In this document: positions 33,978 to 42,768 of the stretch, piece by piece
How positions within the stretch are numbered: position 1 is the first letter of the stretch
How the letters are laid out: each line of letters opens with the position of its first letter
Assembly (NCBI GenBank): GCA_013003115.1
Contig: JABDLF010000018.1
Span: forward strand, 1-52,343
Direction: 5' to 3'
Length of the DNA: 52,343 bases
From: Gammaproteobacteria bacterium
GTDB lineage: Bacteria; Pseudomonadota; Gammaproteobacteria; Steroidobacterales; JABDLF01
The notes under the pieces: generated by a model
What the model was told of the DNA's origin: nothing
The model's database searches: none
Seen by the model: only the letters and a program-made list of their open reading frames with translations
Translations under genes and position numbers: made by a program

Positions 33978-35204
33978 TTAGTTTTTATTGCCGTCAGAGA
34001 CCGGGCTTGCTTCAGATTCCTGCAAAAGCCCCGTTTCAGCGGCATAGATGTCACGAAGTATGCGTCGCCACTCCTGATACTGTTCTTCCACGCTGCCGGT
34101 GAGTTCCACCACGCGGCCGTCTACATCTATCACCAGCGGCGAAATCTCAGCGCTCAGAGAGCTGTCGAGCTCTTCCAGCGCGTCTTTGTGCAGCTTTGTT
34201 TCCTTCGATTTATCCCAGCCACTCTTGATGGCGTAGAGGCCGGCGATGGCGGCGCCGACGCCCACCGTGCTCTGCGCGCGCGTCGAGCTGTTCTTGTCGA
34301 TGAGAATGCCACCGAGCACCATGGCAGCACCCGCGAGGTAGCGCGTGCGTGCCGAGGCCTGCAGTTCCCGCAGCGCGATGACCTCGGTGTAGTTGTACTG
34401 GCGCCAGTTGTCATAGGGCAGCTTCATGTCTGCATGAAACCGCGCGTAATACTCGTCCAGGGTGTCGACCAGCATGTATTCGCGCTCCTGGACCTTCGCA
34501 AGCCGCGCCATCATGGGATCGTCTTGGGCCGGTAGCTTTATCGCCCGATACCGACCCTTCTTGTCCTGTTCCAGGTAATCACCGTAAGCATAGGGCGAGA
34601 GCTCGGTTGCAAACCGCAGCTTTGCCACTTCGCGAATGCGCTCTATTTCATTGCCGGAAAGGCCGCGGCGCGCAGCGACCAGATCGTTAGAAATTTTGTT
34701 ATAGATATCCTGAAACGGGTCGACGTTGCCTGCGACATTGCCCTTGTACGCAAACTTGCTGGCGGTGTCCGTGTATTCCTTGTCCAGCCATACGCGACCG
34801 GTGGCATCGATTGCTTTCACTTCGAGGGTCAGGGTTTCGCCGTTGGATTCGACGATGCGGCCTGTAATCTGCAAATCACTAACGCTGCGCGCATCGGGCA
34901 CAACCCTGACGGCCCCCCAGTAACCCGTCGTTTGCAGGGTTTCCTTAAGCTGATAGGGAATATATCGCGCCTCAGAGCGGCGGACTTCAGGATACAGTCC
35001 CGCCTCCTCGATCTCTTTGTCGGTCGCAGGTAACCCTGGATCCATGACCTGCACCGCCACATCCAGAAGTTGATTTTCCGGCACTTCCTGCTCTGCGACG
35101 CTGGCGCGCGTCGCGTTCTCTTTAACGACCTGCTGAGTGCTGCATGCGCTGGCAATGAACAGCATCAAAAACACAGCCGCGCAGTTCTTCAAATACTGCG
35201 GCAT
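33978..35204 (-). CDS. Lipoprotein of unknown function
   Basis: A 408-residue lipoprotein (lipobox IASAC, about Cys21). The start at ATG 35204 sits one base after the stop of the upstream gene and has GGGTGG eight bases before it; a GTG at 35216 would add four residues. The N-terminal domain (LLDVAVQVMDPGLP, VRRSEARYIPYQLKETL, GYWGAVRVVPD, KAIDATGRVWLDKEYTD) looks like an alpha/beta fold as in CsgG/TolB-N-like lipoproteins (inference). A glycine-rich hydrophobic stretch (AGAAMVLGGILID to VGVGAAIAGLYA, about 292-330) may contact a membrane. It is second in the nine-gene operon and probably in the outer membrane. Confidence 0.8.
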   Translation of the reverse strand: MPQYLKNCAAVFLMLFIASACSTQQVVKENATRASVAEQEVPENQLLDVAVQVMDPGLPATDKEIEEAGLYPEVRRSEARYIPYQLKETLQTTGYWGAVRVVPDARSVSDLQITGRIVESNGETLTLEVKAIDATGRVWLDKEYTDTASKFAYKGNVAGNVDPFQDIYNKISNDLVAARRGLSGNEIERIREVAKLRFATELSPYAYGDYLEQDKKGRYRAIKLPAQDDPMMARLAKVQEREYMLVDTLDEYYARFHADMKLPYDNWRQYNYTEVIALRELQASARTRYLAGAAMVLGGILIDKNSSTRAQSTVGVGAAIAGLYAIKSGWDKSKETKLHKDALEELDSSLSAEISPLVIDVDGRVVELTGSVEEQYQEWRRILRDIYAAETGLLQESEASPVSDGNKN

Positions 35205-35205
35205 A

Positions 35206-36672
35206 TTAATTTCCACCCTTCTTGTAGTTGACGTATTCGCGCCAGAGTTTCTCGCGCAGCACCGGGTCAGTTTCGTTCATCGCCGCCTCACGTATCTGTC
35301 GTGCAACGATATCGTCATCTGAACCATCCGGGATGCCCTCTGGAATGTTTCCCGGCCGGACAGTATTGTCCGAACGCTTGCCTTCGCCCAGGTCGTCAGC
35401 ATCTGCCCCGGCAATCTGCCCGGCGGCCTCCTCCCCGGTCATCTCATCGTCGCTACCCGGCATCCCGTCTTCACCGCCGGCGCCAAGTTCTTCGAGCAGC
35501 GCGGCGGCTTCGGCACCCGGGTCCTCGTTGATGCCCTCTTCACCAGGTAGCGATGCAGCGCCCCCGGTGCGCTGGCTGGCCAGCCGGTTGCGCTCATCCA
35601 GCAGTCGGCCATCTATAACGATCAGCGTATCCTCGAGTTCGCCCTCAAGCTGTGCGACCTTCTCATTCTCACCGGGTTCACCGGGCATCAGCACAAGGAC
35701 GCCGCCCGCCGGCAGTGACTTCTCACCATCGACGTCGCTCGCCCCGCCAGGGGGCTGGTAAACGCCCGTTATGATCAGCGCCCGAATAGCGCCATCGAGC
35801 GCGGTTTGCGCCTGTTCCACGGAGCCGTTCGCTCCCGCTATGGCAACCACGAGACCCGGCTGGCCGCCGCTGCCACTTTCTTCCGATGCAGGCAGATTCT
35901 GTTCGCCTCCGGCAGCACCGCCTGCCGCGCTGGCCTGCGCAGCCGCAGCGCTGCTTTGCGCCGCAGAGGCGCTGGCGCCGCCACCACCGGCCGGGTTCTC
36001 TTCCTCCGCTGGCAGCGGCTCTTCTTCGCCAGCCGCGCCGGCATCAGCAAGCTCAGTGCCTTCTTCAGCCGCCGCAGCCTCGGCAGCAGCGAGTGCTTCT
36101 TCGGCCGCCGCAAGCGCTTCTTCAGCGGCAGCGACCGCCTCATTCAGTTCGTCGGCATCACCACCACCTTGTTCCGCTGCACGCGCCAGTTGCTCACTGG
36201 CATCGGAGAGCGCCTCCTCGGCTGCTTCAAGGGACTCCTGCGCCGCCCGGGCTGCCTCACTGGACGAGTCGCCCTCACCGGCCGCCTTTTCGATCTCGCT
36301 GCGCGCATCAGCAACCGCCTCACTGGCTTCGCCCAGCTGGTCGCTCGCACGCTGGAGCGCATCGGCGTCGGCCGATGCCTGGTCCTGCCCTGGCGGCATG
36401 ATATCGGGCGTCGAAGGCTGCCCCGAGCTCGGTGACGGCATGCTCGGCATACTCGGCCTTGGCATGCTCGCGGATGGCGAGCTGGGCGATGACGAGGGCG
36501 AGCTTGGACTGCTCGGACTACTAGGGCTACTCGGACTACTGGGGCTGCTGGGGCTGGACGGCGACGACGTCGACGACGGGCTGGGTGGCGCCGGCATCGT
36601 GGGGGTGCTCTGGCTGGGGCACCCGGCCAAAAGAAGCAGCGTGGCGAACAATAAGCTGATTTTGAAGTACAT
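35206..36672 (-). CDS. Ser-Pro-repeat, Ala/Glu-rich lipoprotein
   Basis: A 488-residue lipoprotein (LLLLAGC, Cys17) and first gene of the nine-gene operon. The start at 36672 begins the signal peptide directly; the longer frame to 36756 does not. Residues about 30-60 are a Ser-Ser-Pro repeat; about 85-240 is an Ala/Glu-rich low-complexity region probably helical; the middle has a small predicted globular part (GLVVAIAGANGSVEQAQTAL, VLVLMPGEPGENEK, DTLIVIDGRLLDERNR), and the C-terminus is acidic then ends VLREKLWREYVNYKKGG. No known domain recognised. The Pro-rich segment after the lipid anchor would let it span the cell wall. Confidence 0.78.
   Translation of the reverse strand: MYFKISLLFATLLLLAGCPSQSTPTMPAPPSPSSTSSPSSPSSPSSPSSPSSPSSPSSPSSSPSSPSASMPRPSMPSMPSPSSGQPSTPDIMPPGQDQASADADALQRASDQLGEASEAVADARSEIEKAAGEGDSSSEAARAAQESLEAAEEALSDASEQLARAAEQGGGDADELNEAVAAAEEALAAAEEALAAAEAAAAEEGTELADAGAAGEEEPLPAEEENPAGGGGASASAAQSSAAAAQASAAGGAAGGEQNLPASEESGSGGQPGLVVAIAGANGSVEQAQTALDGAIRALIITGVYQPPGGASDVDGEKSLPAGGVLVLMPGEPGENEKVAQLEGELEDTLIVIDGRLLDERNRLASQRTGGAASLPGEEGINEDPGAEAAALLEELGAGGEDGMPGSDDEMTGEEAAGQIAGADADDLGEGKRSDNTVRPGNIPEGIPDGSDDDIVARQIREAAMNETDPVLREKLWREYVNYKKGGN
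36490..36560. repeat. 9-bp tandem repeat encoding Ser-Ser-Pro
   Basis: Within the lipoprotein gene, units close to GGACTACTC repeat about eight times with single-base changes (read on the plus strand), giving an in-frame Ser-Ser-Pro tract on the minus strand. Copy number could vary by slippage without breaking the frame. Confidence 0.8.
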
Positions 36673-36959
36673 AGAAGGTCTCCCGGAACTCCCCGGCGCA
36701 AGTCGGAATATTACGAGACTATAGCCCTGATCGACCGCCGTATTCACGTAAACCATTGATATTAGCCTGTCCGACCCCGCACGAGCGGGGAACCCAGGGC
36801 GTTCCGGGCCACTCTGATGTTAGACATGGTGTTGATTCAAAGTTCGCATCCCCGCTAAATACGGCGACAACCGGTAGAATTCAAACGGCGGGACAATGGT
36901 CTCGCAACTATTTTATTATGCTCCTTGTAGTAAAGACATGAGGCAGGTCTCGACGACGC
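36673..36959. promoter_or_regulatory. Shared divergent upstream region of the nine-gene operon and the lipoprotein pair
   Basis: These 287 bases lie between two divergent transcription units and must hold both promoters. One perfect 6-bp GC hairpin (CCCCGC-ACGA-GCGGGG, 36775-36790) is present. A plausible plus-strand promoter is GGGACA (36890-36895), 18 bases, TATTAT (36914-36919), 41 bases before the lipoprotein start. I see no clear operator. Confidence 0.45.
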
Positions 36960-37634
36960 ATGACTGCAATTAAACCGCTCAAAGCGCTGTTATACATCAT
37001 TGTTATTGCGGGTACGGCGGCCTGCTCCCACGTGGTGCCGGTGACCGGCAGCGTTCCAACGCCTGTAGTCGGCGCCATCCCGGTTGCGGTTGGCATATAC
37101 ATGGACGACGAGTTTCGGGATTTCACCCATTCCGAAGATCGCAACCTCGGCGATGAGTGGGTGATTTCCTCCGGCCAGCTCAACGAAGAGATGTTCCTGA
37201 ATCTTTTTGAAACGATGTTTGCCCGCACCGTAGACATTGACACGCCGCCTGATCGCGGCGTGTCGCGCTCTGACCTTGATGCCCTTCTGCAAATCAAGGT
37301 AACCGAATACGGGTTCCTGACGCCGCGCGAGACGGGTCAGCGGTTTTTCGCGGTTTCTTTCAAGTACCAGATCCTGATGTGGCAACCGGACGGCACACCC
37401 ATTGCCAGCTGGCGCGTTGTCGGCTACGGAAAAAGCGCCTGGACGGCATTTAGGGACGTTGAGGGGCTGCGTGAAGCCACTGCAACCGCAATTCGAGATG
37501 GCGCTGCAGCCGTCGCCCTCGGCTTCGAGCGCGTGCCGGGCGTTGCCGCGTGGCTGGAAAGCAAAGGCATAGGTGTGGACGACCCCGCCGATGCGCAGAC
37601 GAGTGCTAGTCTGAGCACTGAGGGCAGCGAATGA
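36960..37634 (+). CDS. Lipoprotein of unknown function
   Basis: A 224-residue lipoprotein (GTAAC, about Cys22). The mature part begins HVVPVTGSVPTP and continues with alternating strands and helices (GIYMDDEFRDFTHSED, DALLQIKVTEYGFLTPRE, VSFKYQILMWQPDGTPIASW), a pattern seen in small outer-membrane lipoproteins of the LpoB/TolB-N type. That fold is inference. It overlaps the next lipoprotein gene by 4 bp (ATGA) and is divergent from the nine-gene operon, so it may serve the same system. Confidence 0.75.
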   Translation: MTAIKPLKALLYIIVIAGTAACSHVVPVTGSVPTPVVGAIPVAVGIYMDDEFRDFTHSEDRNLGDEWVISSGQLNEEMFLNLFETMFARTVDIDTPPDRGVSRSDLDALLQIKVTEYGFLTPRETGQRFFAVSFKYQILMWQPDGTPIASWRVVGYGKSAWTAFRDVEGLREATATAIRDGAAAVALGFERVPGVAAWLESKGIGVDDPADAQTSASLSTEGSE

Positions 37635-38329
37635 AAACCAGCAGAAAATCAGTCATCGCCACTGCAGTGCTGGGCCTGTCTGTGTTGCTGACGGCATGCG
37701 TGTCAACGCGCATTGAGGAATCGCGCCGCGCGGTGACGCTGATGGAAACCGACGACGCTGTAGTCATTCTTGGTCGCGCAAAACACACCGATGACGAGAC
37801 GGAAGCGAGCTTTACGGAATGTGTCAACAATGCCCTGGCTGGGCGCAACTCACGGCTCAGCCTTGTGAGTGAATCGGAATTTGTTGATGCCATGTTCCCG
37901 TTTTTCGAGCCGCGACTGGCGCCCAACAATCTCGATGACCTGTCGCGGGTTCTGAACGACCCGCTGGTCGCCGGCAAGGTCAATGAGACCCGGGTCCGCT
38001 ACCTGGTCTGGCTTGACGGCAATACAGAAACCACGGATCAGGGCGGCAGCATGACCTGCACCATCGGCGCAGCCGGCGGAGGCTGTTTCGGACTTAACTG
38101 GTGGGAGCGTGACTCCTCGTATGAGGCCACGATCTGGGATATGAAGAACCTGAATGCGGCCGGCTATATAAGCGCAGACTCGAAGGGCACTTCCTACGTC
38201 GCGGGCCTGATATTGCCCATTCCCATGATCGCGCGCACAGGCAAGGCAGCCTGCGAAGGACTTGCGGAACAACTCGGCGAGTTCCTGGCCATGCCTGGCG
38301 ACGGCAGTGCGGCCAGCGATGCGGGATAA
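37631..38329 (+). CDS. Lipoprotein of unknown function
   Basis: A 232-residue lipoprotein (LLTAC, about Cys23), translationally coupled to the preceding lipoprotein gene. Segments such as VVILGRAKHTDDETEASF, LVSESEFVDAMFPFFEPR and RYLVWLDGNTETTDQGG are seen, with a Gly/Cys-rich loop (MTCTIGAAGGGCFGLNWWE) that could form a disulfide. A late hydrophobic stretch (YVAGLILPIPMIARTG) is notable. No named family recognised. It ends 6 bases from the convergent TPR gene. Confidence 0.75.
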   Translation: MKTSRKSVIATAVLGLSVLLTACVSTRIEESRRAVTLMETDDAVVILGRAKHTDDETEASFTECVNNALAGRNSRLSLVSESEFVDAMFPFFEPRLAPNNLDDLSRVLNDPLVAGKVNETRVRYLVWLDGNTETTDQGGSMTCTIGAAGGGCFGLNWWERDSSYEATIWDMKNLNAAGYISADSKGTSYVAGLILPIPMIARTGKAACEGLAEQLGEFLAMPGDGSAASDAG

Positions 38330-38335
38330 GCGGGC

Positions 38336-39736
38336 CTAACCGCCCTCCGGGCGGACGATAATCACTCTTTCCTTAAATCGAAAATTGTCCGCGCGCACGG
38401 GTTTGCCGTCGATGATAGCCGGTCGAAAGCGCGCCTCTCGCACATAGCGGCGAAGCTGGCGGCGCGTCGTTGCCGTTGCATTTAAGTTTAAAGCCCGCAC
38501 CGCCAGGACTTGCCCATTGGGTCCGACGCTGACCTCAAACTCTATATCAAGAGGGAATTCCTCGAGCGACCTGTCGTAACCCTCGACGCTCGACCTGGGC
38601 GTGTTTTGCATGAGGTAGATTCGACGCTGGAAATGCAGGAGCCTCGGCTCGCTCTGTATGCCACGAGTTTCGTTCGCAAGGGACGCATCCTCCTGGATTG
38701 CCTCCCAGCTATTCGCATACGCCTCGGCAGCACGGCCGCTGTCGTCAACCAGAATATAGAAGTCGCCGAGCTTGGCCCAGGACTCTGCTTTATCCGACGC
38801 GTCGGAGGCCTCGTTGTCGCTCACAATGTTGACAACCCGCTTAAGCGCCCCTTCGCGCTGCTTGCGATATTGGCCGCGCTTGCGCGTCGCGGTTCCAAGC
38901 GCCAGCAGTGGCTGTATCAGCGACGGATCGTCTGCCCCGTAAGCCTGCTCGAGGATGCCGGCGGCACGCTCGTAAAGTTTGCGCGCCTCGCGCGTCTTGC
39001 CCACCCGCTGCAGCCAGCCACCCAGGTCCATTATCGCCGGCACGAGGTCGGGGCTTTCAGGGCCGTAGTTTTTTTCGCTGACAAAAAACGAAAAATTCTT
39101 GTGCCTGTCAGCTTCGGCATATTTGCGCTTTTCCACAAATATGCTCGAAATTTTATCCAGGTAATCAAGCTGTTCGAGGGTGTAGACGCCATCGGCCCGG
39201 TGTAGCACGTGCTGCGCCCGACGATAGGCTTCCAGCGCGTCATCCAGTTTGCCGCGATCGATGTACAGTTCACCCAGCAGCGCCAAAGGCCTGGCAAGCC
39301 GCTGTGAATACACACCCGAACTGAATTCCACTGCCTCAATAGATCGCTTGAGGCTGGTTTCGGCGGCGTCTAAATCGCCCGCCTGTATTTCGGTAATTGC
39401 GAGGGATTCAAGGGCATCAGACAGTGCCGGGCTCTCGGGCCCCTCTCGCTCCTCGATTTCCTGCAGGCGCGCCCGGGCCTCGATCACCGCCTGCGTGGGC
39501 AACGACTCTTCCGCCGGCAGTGCATCACCGGGCTCCTCCGCAGCCACACCCGACAGCGCTTCGCCGTCATCGGCCGGCGCCTCACCCGGCAGCAGCATCT
39601 CGGCATCGGCCTCGACGGGCAGTTCCACGGCAGGTCCCACCACCCCGCCTTCGTCGACCTCCCCGGCCAGCGAGCCGCCGGCAACCAGAGGCGCGGCAAG
39701 GAGGACAGAATAAATACAAGGCTTTAGAAGTTTCAT
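38336..39736 (-). CDS. Exported TPR protein with TonB C-terminal-like domain
   Basis: A 466-residue protein with a signal peptide (cleavage near GGSLAGE) and an acidic linker. About residues 75-350 hold TPR-like repeats (LESLAITEIQAGDLDAAET, LGELYIDRGKLDDALEAYR, MDLGGWLQRVGKTREARKL). The last about 90 residues (DIEFEVSVGPNGQVLAVRAL, YVREARFRPAIIDGKPVRA) match the TonB C-terminal fold. No N-terminal TonB membrane anchor with the usual motif is present, so this is a soluble or peripheral periplasmic protein, not a canonical TonB. It may work with the TolQ-like operon nearby; that is inference. Confidence 0.82.
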   Translation of the reverse strand: MKLLKPCIYSVLLAAPLVAGGSLAGEVDEGGVVGPAVELPVEADAEMLLPGEAPADDGEALSGVAAEEPGDALPAEESLPTQAVIEARARLQEIEEREGPESPALSDALESLAITEIQAGDLDAAETSLKRSIEAVEFSSGVYSQRLARPLALLGELYIDRGKLDDALEAYRRAQHVLHRADGVYTLEQLDYLDKISSIFVEKRKYAEADRHKNFSFFVSEKNYGPESPDLVPAIMDLGGWLQRVGKTREARKLYERAAGILEQAYGADDPSLIQPLLALGTATRKRGQYRKQREGALKRVVNIVSDNEASDASDKAESWAKLGDFYILVDDSGRAAEAYANSWEAIQEDASLANETRGIQSEPRLLHFQRRIYLMQNTPRSSVEGYDRSLEEFPLDIEFEVSVGPNGQVLAVRALNLNATATTRRQLRRYVREARFRPAIIDGKPVRADNFRFKERVIIVRPEGG

Positions 39737-39898
39737 TAGGTCTCGAATAGTATATTTGTGCCCGGAGTCTTAGAAGTGCCCACAGCCATCTTCGACTGTG
39801 ATTGTCCAGATTTGGTTCATGCGGAGCAGCTTTGCGGCGTAATCCGTCCCTTATAATTGTCTATTAATCCGGTCCGCCCTGATTTAATCGGTAAAGCA

Positions 39899-41386
39899 AT
39901 GCTCGACAAACCACTGGCACGAAGACTTAGTTTAACGCTGCTCGCCGCGTCGTTGACCTGTATTTCCGTATTTGCTGCCCACGGGTTGCACGCAGCCCCA
40001 CAGCCAGGCCACCGCGTTTTCGCGATGTCCGAGGAAGACGAGCAGCGCATAGGCAAGGAGCAGCACCCGTACATTCTCAAATCCTATGGCGCTTACCGCA
40101 GCAAGCGATTACAGGCCTACATTAACGAAATCGGACAAAAGCTCGCCAGGGTCAGCGACCGGCCGGACATCAACTACACCTTTACGGTCTTGGACGATGA
40201 CACCGTCAACGCCTTCGCAATGCCAGGGGGCTACCTCTACATATCCCGCGGGATGCTGGCGCACCTGAACTCCGAGGCCGAGCTCGCGGCCGTGCTCGGC
40301 CACGAAATTGCCCACGTGACGGCCCGACATGCCGCGCGTCTCGAAACGCGCTCCAAGATCGCCAAAGTCTTCGGCGCGGCGGCAGGCCTGGCCACCGGCA
40401 GCTCCGGCGGCTTCGTCCTGGGTGACGCTTTCGGTGGTGTGTTCGTGCGTGGCTATGGCCGCAAATTCGAACTTGAGGCAGATGAACTTGGCGCGCGTAA
40501 CATGGCACGGGCCGGCTATCCCCCGTCCTCGATGCTGGCGACAATCGAGCTTCTTAAACAAAAAGAGAAGTTTGAAATTCGCCAGGCCCGGACCGAGGGG
40601 CGCGAGGCGCGCGTTTACCACGGCCTGCTTTCCAGTCATCCGGACAACGACAAGCGTTATCGCGAAGTTATCAAAGCGGCGGAGAATATCGGCGACGGCG
40701 GTGCCGAAGAGCGCGCCGAGGAATATCTTGAGCGTATCAACGGGCTTAAGTGGGGCGAACGCGAACAGGTGGGTATCCTGCGGGACAGGCAGTTCTATCA
40801 CCCGCAGCTCGGCATCAAGATGCGCTTCCGCGAAGGCTGGAGGCTCGACAATGAGGGCAGCCGAATTATGGCCGTATCGCCGGACAACGACGCTATCCTG
40901 CAGATCAATGCGTATTCCTACCGCAACGATACGCCGGAAGAAATGCTGAAACGACAGCTCGGCGAAAACAACGTGCGCGACGGCCGCAGCCTGACTATTG
41001 CCGGAATGCCGGCCTACATCGCCATTGCAAACCGGGCAGACAGCCCGTTTGGCCCAAAGCCGGTCCGCTATGTCGTAGTATTCGACCAACGCAGGCGCAA
41101 GGCCTACATCTTTGCCGGCGCCGGCAAGCGCGACCTCAGCAGGATCGCAGCCGATGAGGACTTTATCGCCATGATCTTCAGTCTGGACCGCATGAATCAG
41201 GCCGATTACCAGGTGGCCCGTAAACTTCAGGTCAGAGTCATCCGCGCGGATGAGACGACGAGTTTCGAGAGTCTCGCCGACGAATCGCCGCTGCCGAACT
41301 ACCCGGTTGACAGATTGCGCCTCATCAACGGGATGTATCCGGATGGACAGCCAGAGCCCGGGCAGATGTTCAAGGTGATTCTATGA
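39899..41386 (+). CDS. Periplasmic M48-family metalloprotease (BepA-like)
   Basis: A 495-residue exported protein with a signal peptide (cleavage near HGLHAAP). The catalytic zinc motif is HEIAH (residues 135-139), with the third ligand in ELEAD (Glu about 193). The N-terminal MSEEDEQRIGKEQHPYILK and NAFAMPGGYLYISRGML blocks are typical of BepA/LoiP-like proteases. After the peptidase domain (to about 290), a C-terminal part (about 295-480) contains a WGEREQVGILRDRQFYHPQL segment and strands but not the TPRs of BepA. ATG 39899 is preferred; a TTG at 39857 would add 14 residues. Likely role is envelope quality control. Confidence 0.9.
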   Translation: MLDKPLARRLSLTLLAASLTCISVFAAHGLHAAPQPGHRVFAMSEEDEQRIGKEQHPYILKSYGAYRSKRLQAYINEIGQKLARVSDRPDINYTFTVLDDDTVNAFAMPGGYLYISRGMLAHLNSEAELAAVLGHEIAHVTARHAARLETRSKIAKVFGAAAGLATGSSGGFVLGDAFGGVFVRGYGRKFELEADELGARNMARAGYPPSSMLATIELLKQKEKFEIRQARTEGREARVYHGLLSSHPDNDKRYREVIKAAENIGDGGAEERAEEYLERINGLKWGEREQVGILRDRQFYHPQLGIKMRFREGWRLDNEGSRIMAVSPDNDAILQINAYSYRNDTPEEMLKRQLGENNVRDGRSLTIAGMPAYIAIANRADSPFGPKPVRYVVVFDQRRRKAYIFAGAGKRDLSRIAADEDFIAMIFSLDRMNQADYQVARKLQVRVIRADETTSFESLADESPLPNYPVDRLRLINGMYPDGQPEPGQMFKVIL

Positions 41387-42732
41387 CCAGGCATACAACA
41401 ACAAACAGGCGCGTTCTTACCAGGCACGCTGCCGCCATTTTTATTGCAATGCTTTTCGCGCCCGCATTCGCCGAGATGCCCCTCATCGAAGCGACACGCG
41501 CCGATGACACCGAAACGCTAAGGCAGCTGATAAGCTCCGGCGCAGCAATCGACGCTGCCGACAGCGACGGGTTTACGGCGCTGCATTGGGCTGCAACTAC
41601 CGGCAATGCCGCAATAACCCGAGAACTCATCGCAGCAGGCGCAGACATTGAAAAACGCGGGCCGCGCGGGGAGACGCCACTGATACTGGCGGCAGCAGGG
41701 GGCGACGACGATACGGTCAGGTTGCTGCTGGAAAGGGGTGCGCGAGTCGAGCGCACCCTGGGTACCGGGCAGAACGCCCTGCACGTGGCGGCCGGTCGCG
41801 GAAATACCGGGATAGCCAGGCTGCTCCTCGCTGCCGGCATCCCTGTCGATGAAGCCACCGAAAATTCAAAAAGCACCGCCCTGCATCTTGCGGCAGGCGC
41901 CGGAGCAACCGATATCGTCAACCTGTTGCTCGACAAAGGCGCAAAGATCGATCGCCCGGATATTTTCAGTAACACCGCCCTGCTGCTGGCAACCACCAGT
42001 GATCAGCGCGAGACCATCAGCGCCCTGGTTTCGAGAGGCGCCAGATTAAATGCAAAATCAGAAACCGGTGCCGGACTCATCCACGTCGCAGCGGCCAACG
42101 GTAATACCGACTTTGTGCGCCTCCTGATGGAAAACGGGATAAAGATCAACCAGCGTCATGGCAATCGCACGACGCCGCTTCACTGGGCGGCACTGGGCGG
42201 GCATGTACAGACGGCGACTTTTCTCGTCGCTAACGGCGCAAACATCGACGCCTTGTCAGAGTCCCGCGACACGCCGCTGCACGCGGCGGCAATCAACGGC
42301 AACGAAGATGTCATCGGGCTGCTTCTGCAAAACGGTGCCAAACTGAATGCCAGGGCCCTCGATAGCGCGACCCCGCTGGTCCGCGCCCTGGACAACAAAA
42401 ACGTGGCAGCGGCCGCGTTGATGATTGAGGCCGGCAGCGATATCTCAGAGCGAGGCCAGAACGGCGCGACCGTTTTGCAGCGGGCCGTAATATCCGGCAG
42501 CTTTGCGATGGTCGAGATGCTGCTCGATATGGAACTTGATCCGAATGCGGCGGATGAAGATGGCGACACCGCGCTGCACTACGCTGCGTTCTTTGGGCAC
42601 GTCGACATCGCATCACGCCTGCTGGCGGCTGGCGCAGACAAGAGTGCGGTAAACCGAGGTGGCTTCACTGCCGCCGCGCTGGCACGCAGGGCCGGACACG
42701 AAGATGTCGCGGCCATTCTCCAGAGTTCCTGA
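41383..42732 (+). CDS. Exported ankyrin-repeat protein
   Basis: A 449-residue protein with a signal peptide (cleavage near PAFAEM) followed by about 12 ankyrin repeats covering nearly the whole mature protein (units such as DGFTALHWAATTGNAAITREL and TPLHAAAINGNEDVIGLLLQ). It should be a long periplasmic protein-binding solenoid. It overlaps the M48 protease gene by 4 bp (ATGA), so the two are translationally coupled and may act together, for example as adaptor and protease; that is inference. Followed by a hairpin. Confidence 0.92.
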   Translation: MTRHTTTNRRVLTRHAAAIFIAMLFAPAFAEMPLIEATRADDTETLRQLISSGAAIDAADSDGFTALHWAATTGNAAITRELIAAGADIEKRGPRGETPLILAAAGGDDDTVRLLLERGARVERTLGTGQNALHVAAGRGNTGIARLLLAAGIPVDEATENSKSTALHLAAGAGATDIVNLLLDKGAKIDRPDIFSNTALLLATTSDQRETISALVSRGARLNAKSETGAGLIHVAAANGNTDFVRLLMENGIKINQRHGNRTTPLHWAALGGHVQTATFLVANGANIDALSESRDTPLHAAAINGNEDVIGLLLQNGAKLNARALDSATPLVRALDNKNVAAAALMIEAGSDISERGQNGATVLQRAVISGSFAMVEMLLDMELDPNAADEDGDTALHYAAFFGHVDIASRLLAAGADKSAVNRGGFTAAALARRAGHEDVAAILQSS

Positions 42733-42750
42733 TTTGCCGGCGAAATCTCA

Positions 42751-42768
42751 GGCGCTGCGATCAGCGCC
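42751..42768. terminator. Hairpin between convergent genes
   Basis: GGCGCTG and CAGCGCC form a perfect 7-bp stem with a 4-base loop, between the ankyrin gene and the convergent mini-lipoprotein gene and partly inside the latter's stop. No U-run is seen, so it is a weak candidate terminator for either strand. Confidence 0.35.

Noticed and set aside
25153-36672. Zorya-type defence system
   Set aside because: The channel subunit fits the TolQ/ExbB family, but there is no ZorB-like OmpA-domain protein, no helicase (ZorD) and no nuclease (ZorE).
35771-36724. Plus-strand open frame rich in Ala/Ser/Gly opposite the Ser-Pro lipoprotein
   Set aside because: Low-complexity shadow; the minus strand has a lipobox, ribosome-binding context and operon position.
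36771-36794. GC hairpin resembling a type I-E CRISPR repeat core (CCCCGC-ACGA-GCGGGG then AACCC)
   Set aside because: Only a single copy is present, with no spacers and no cas genes in the window.
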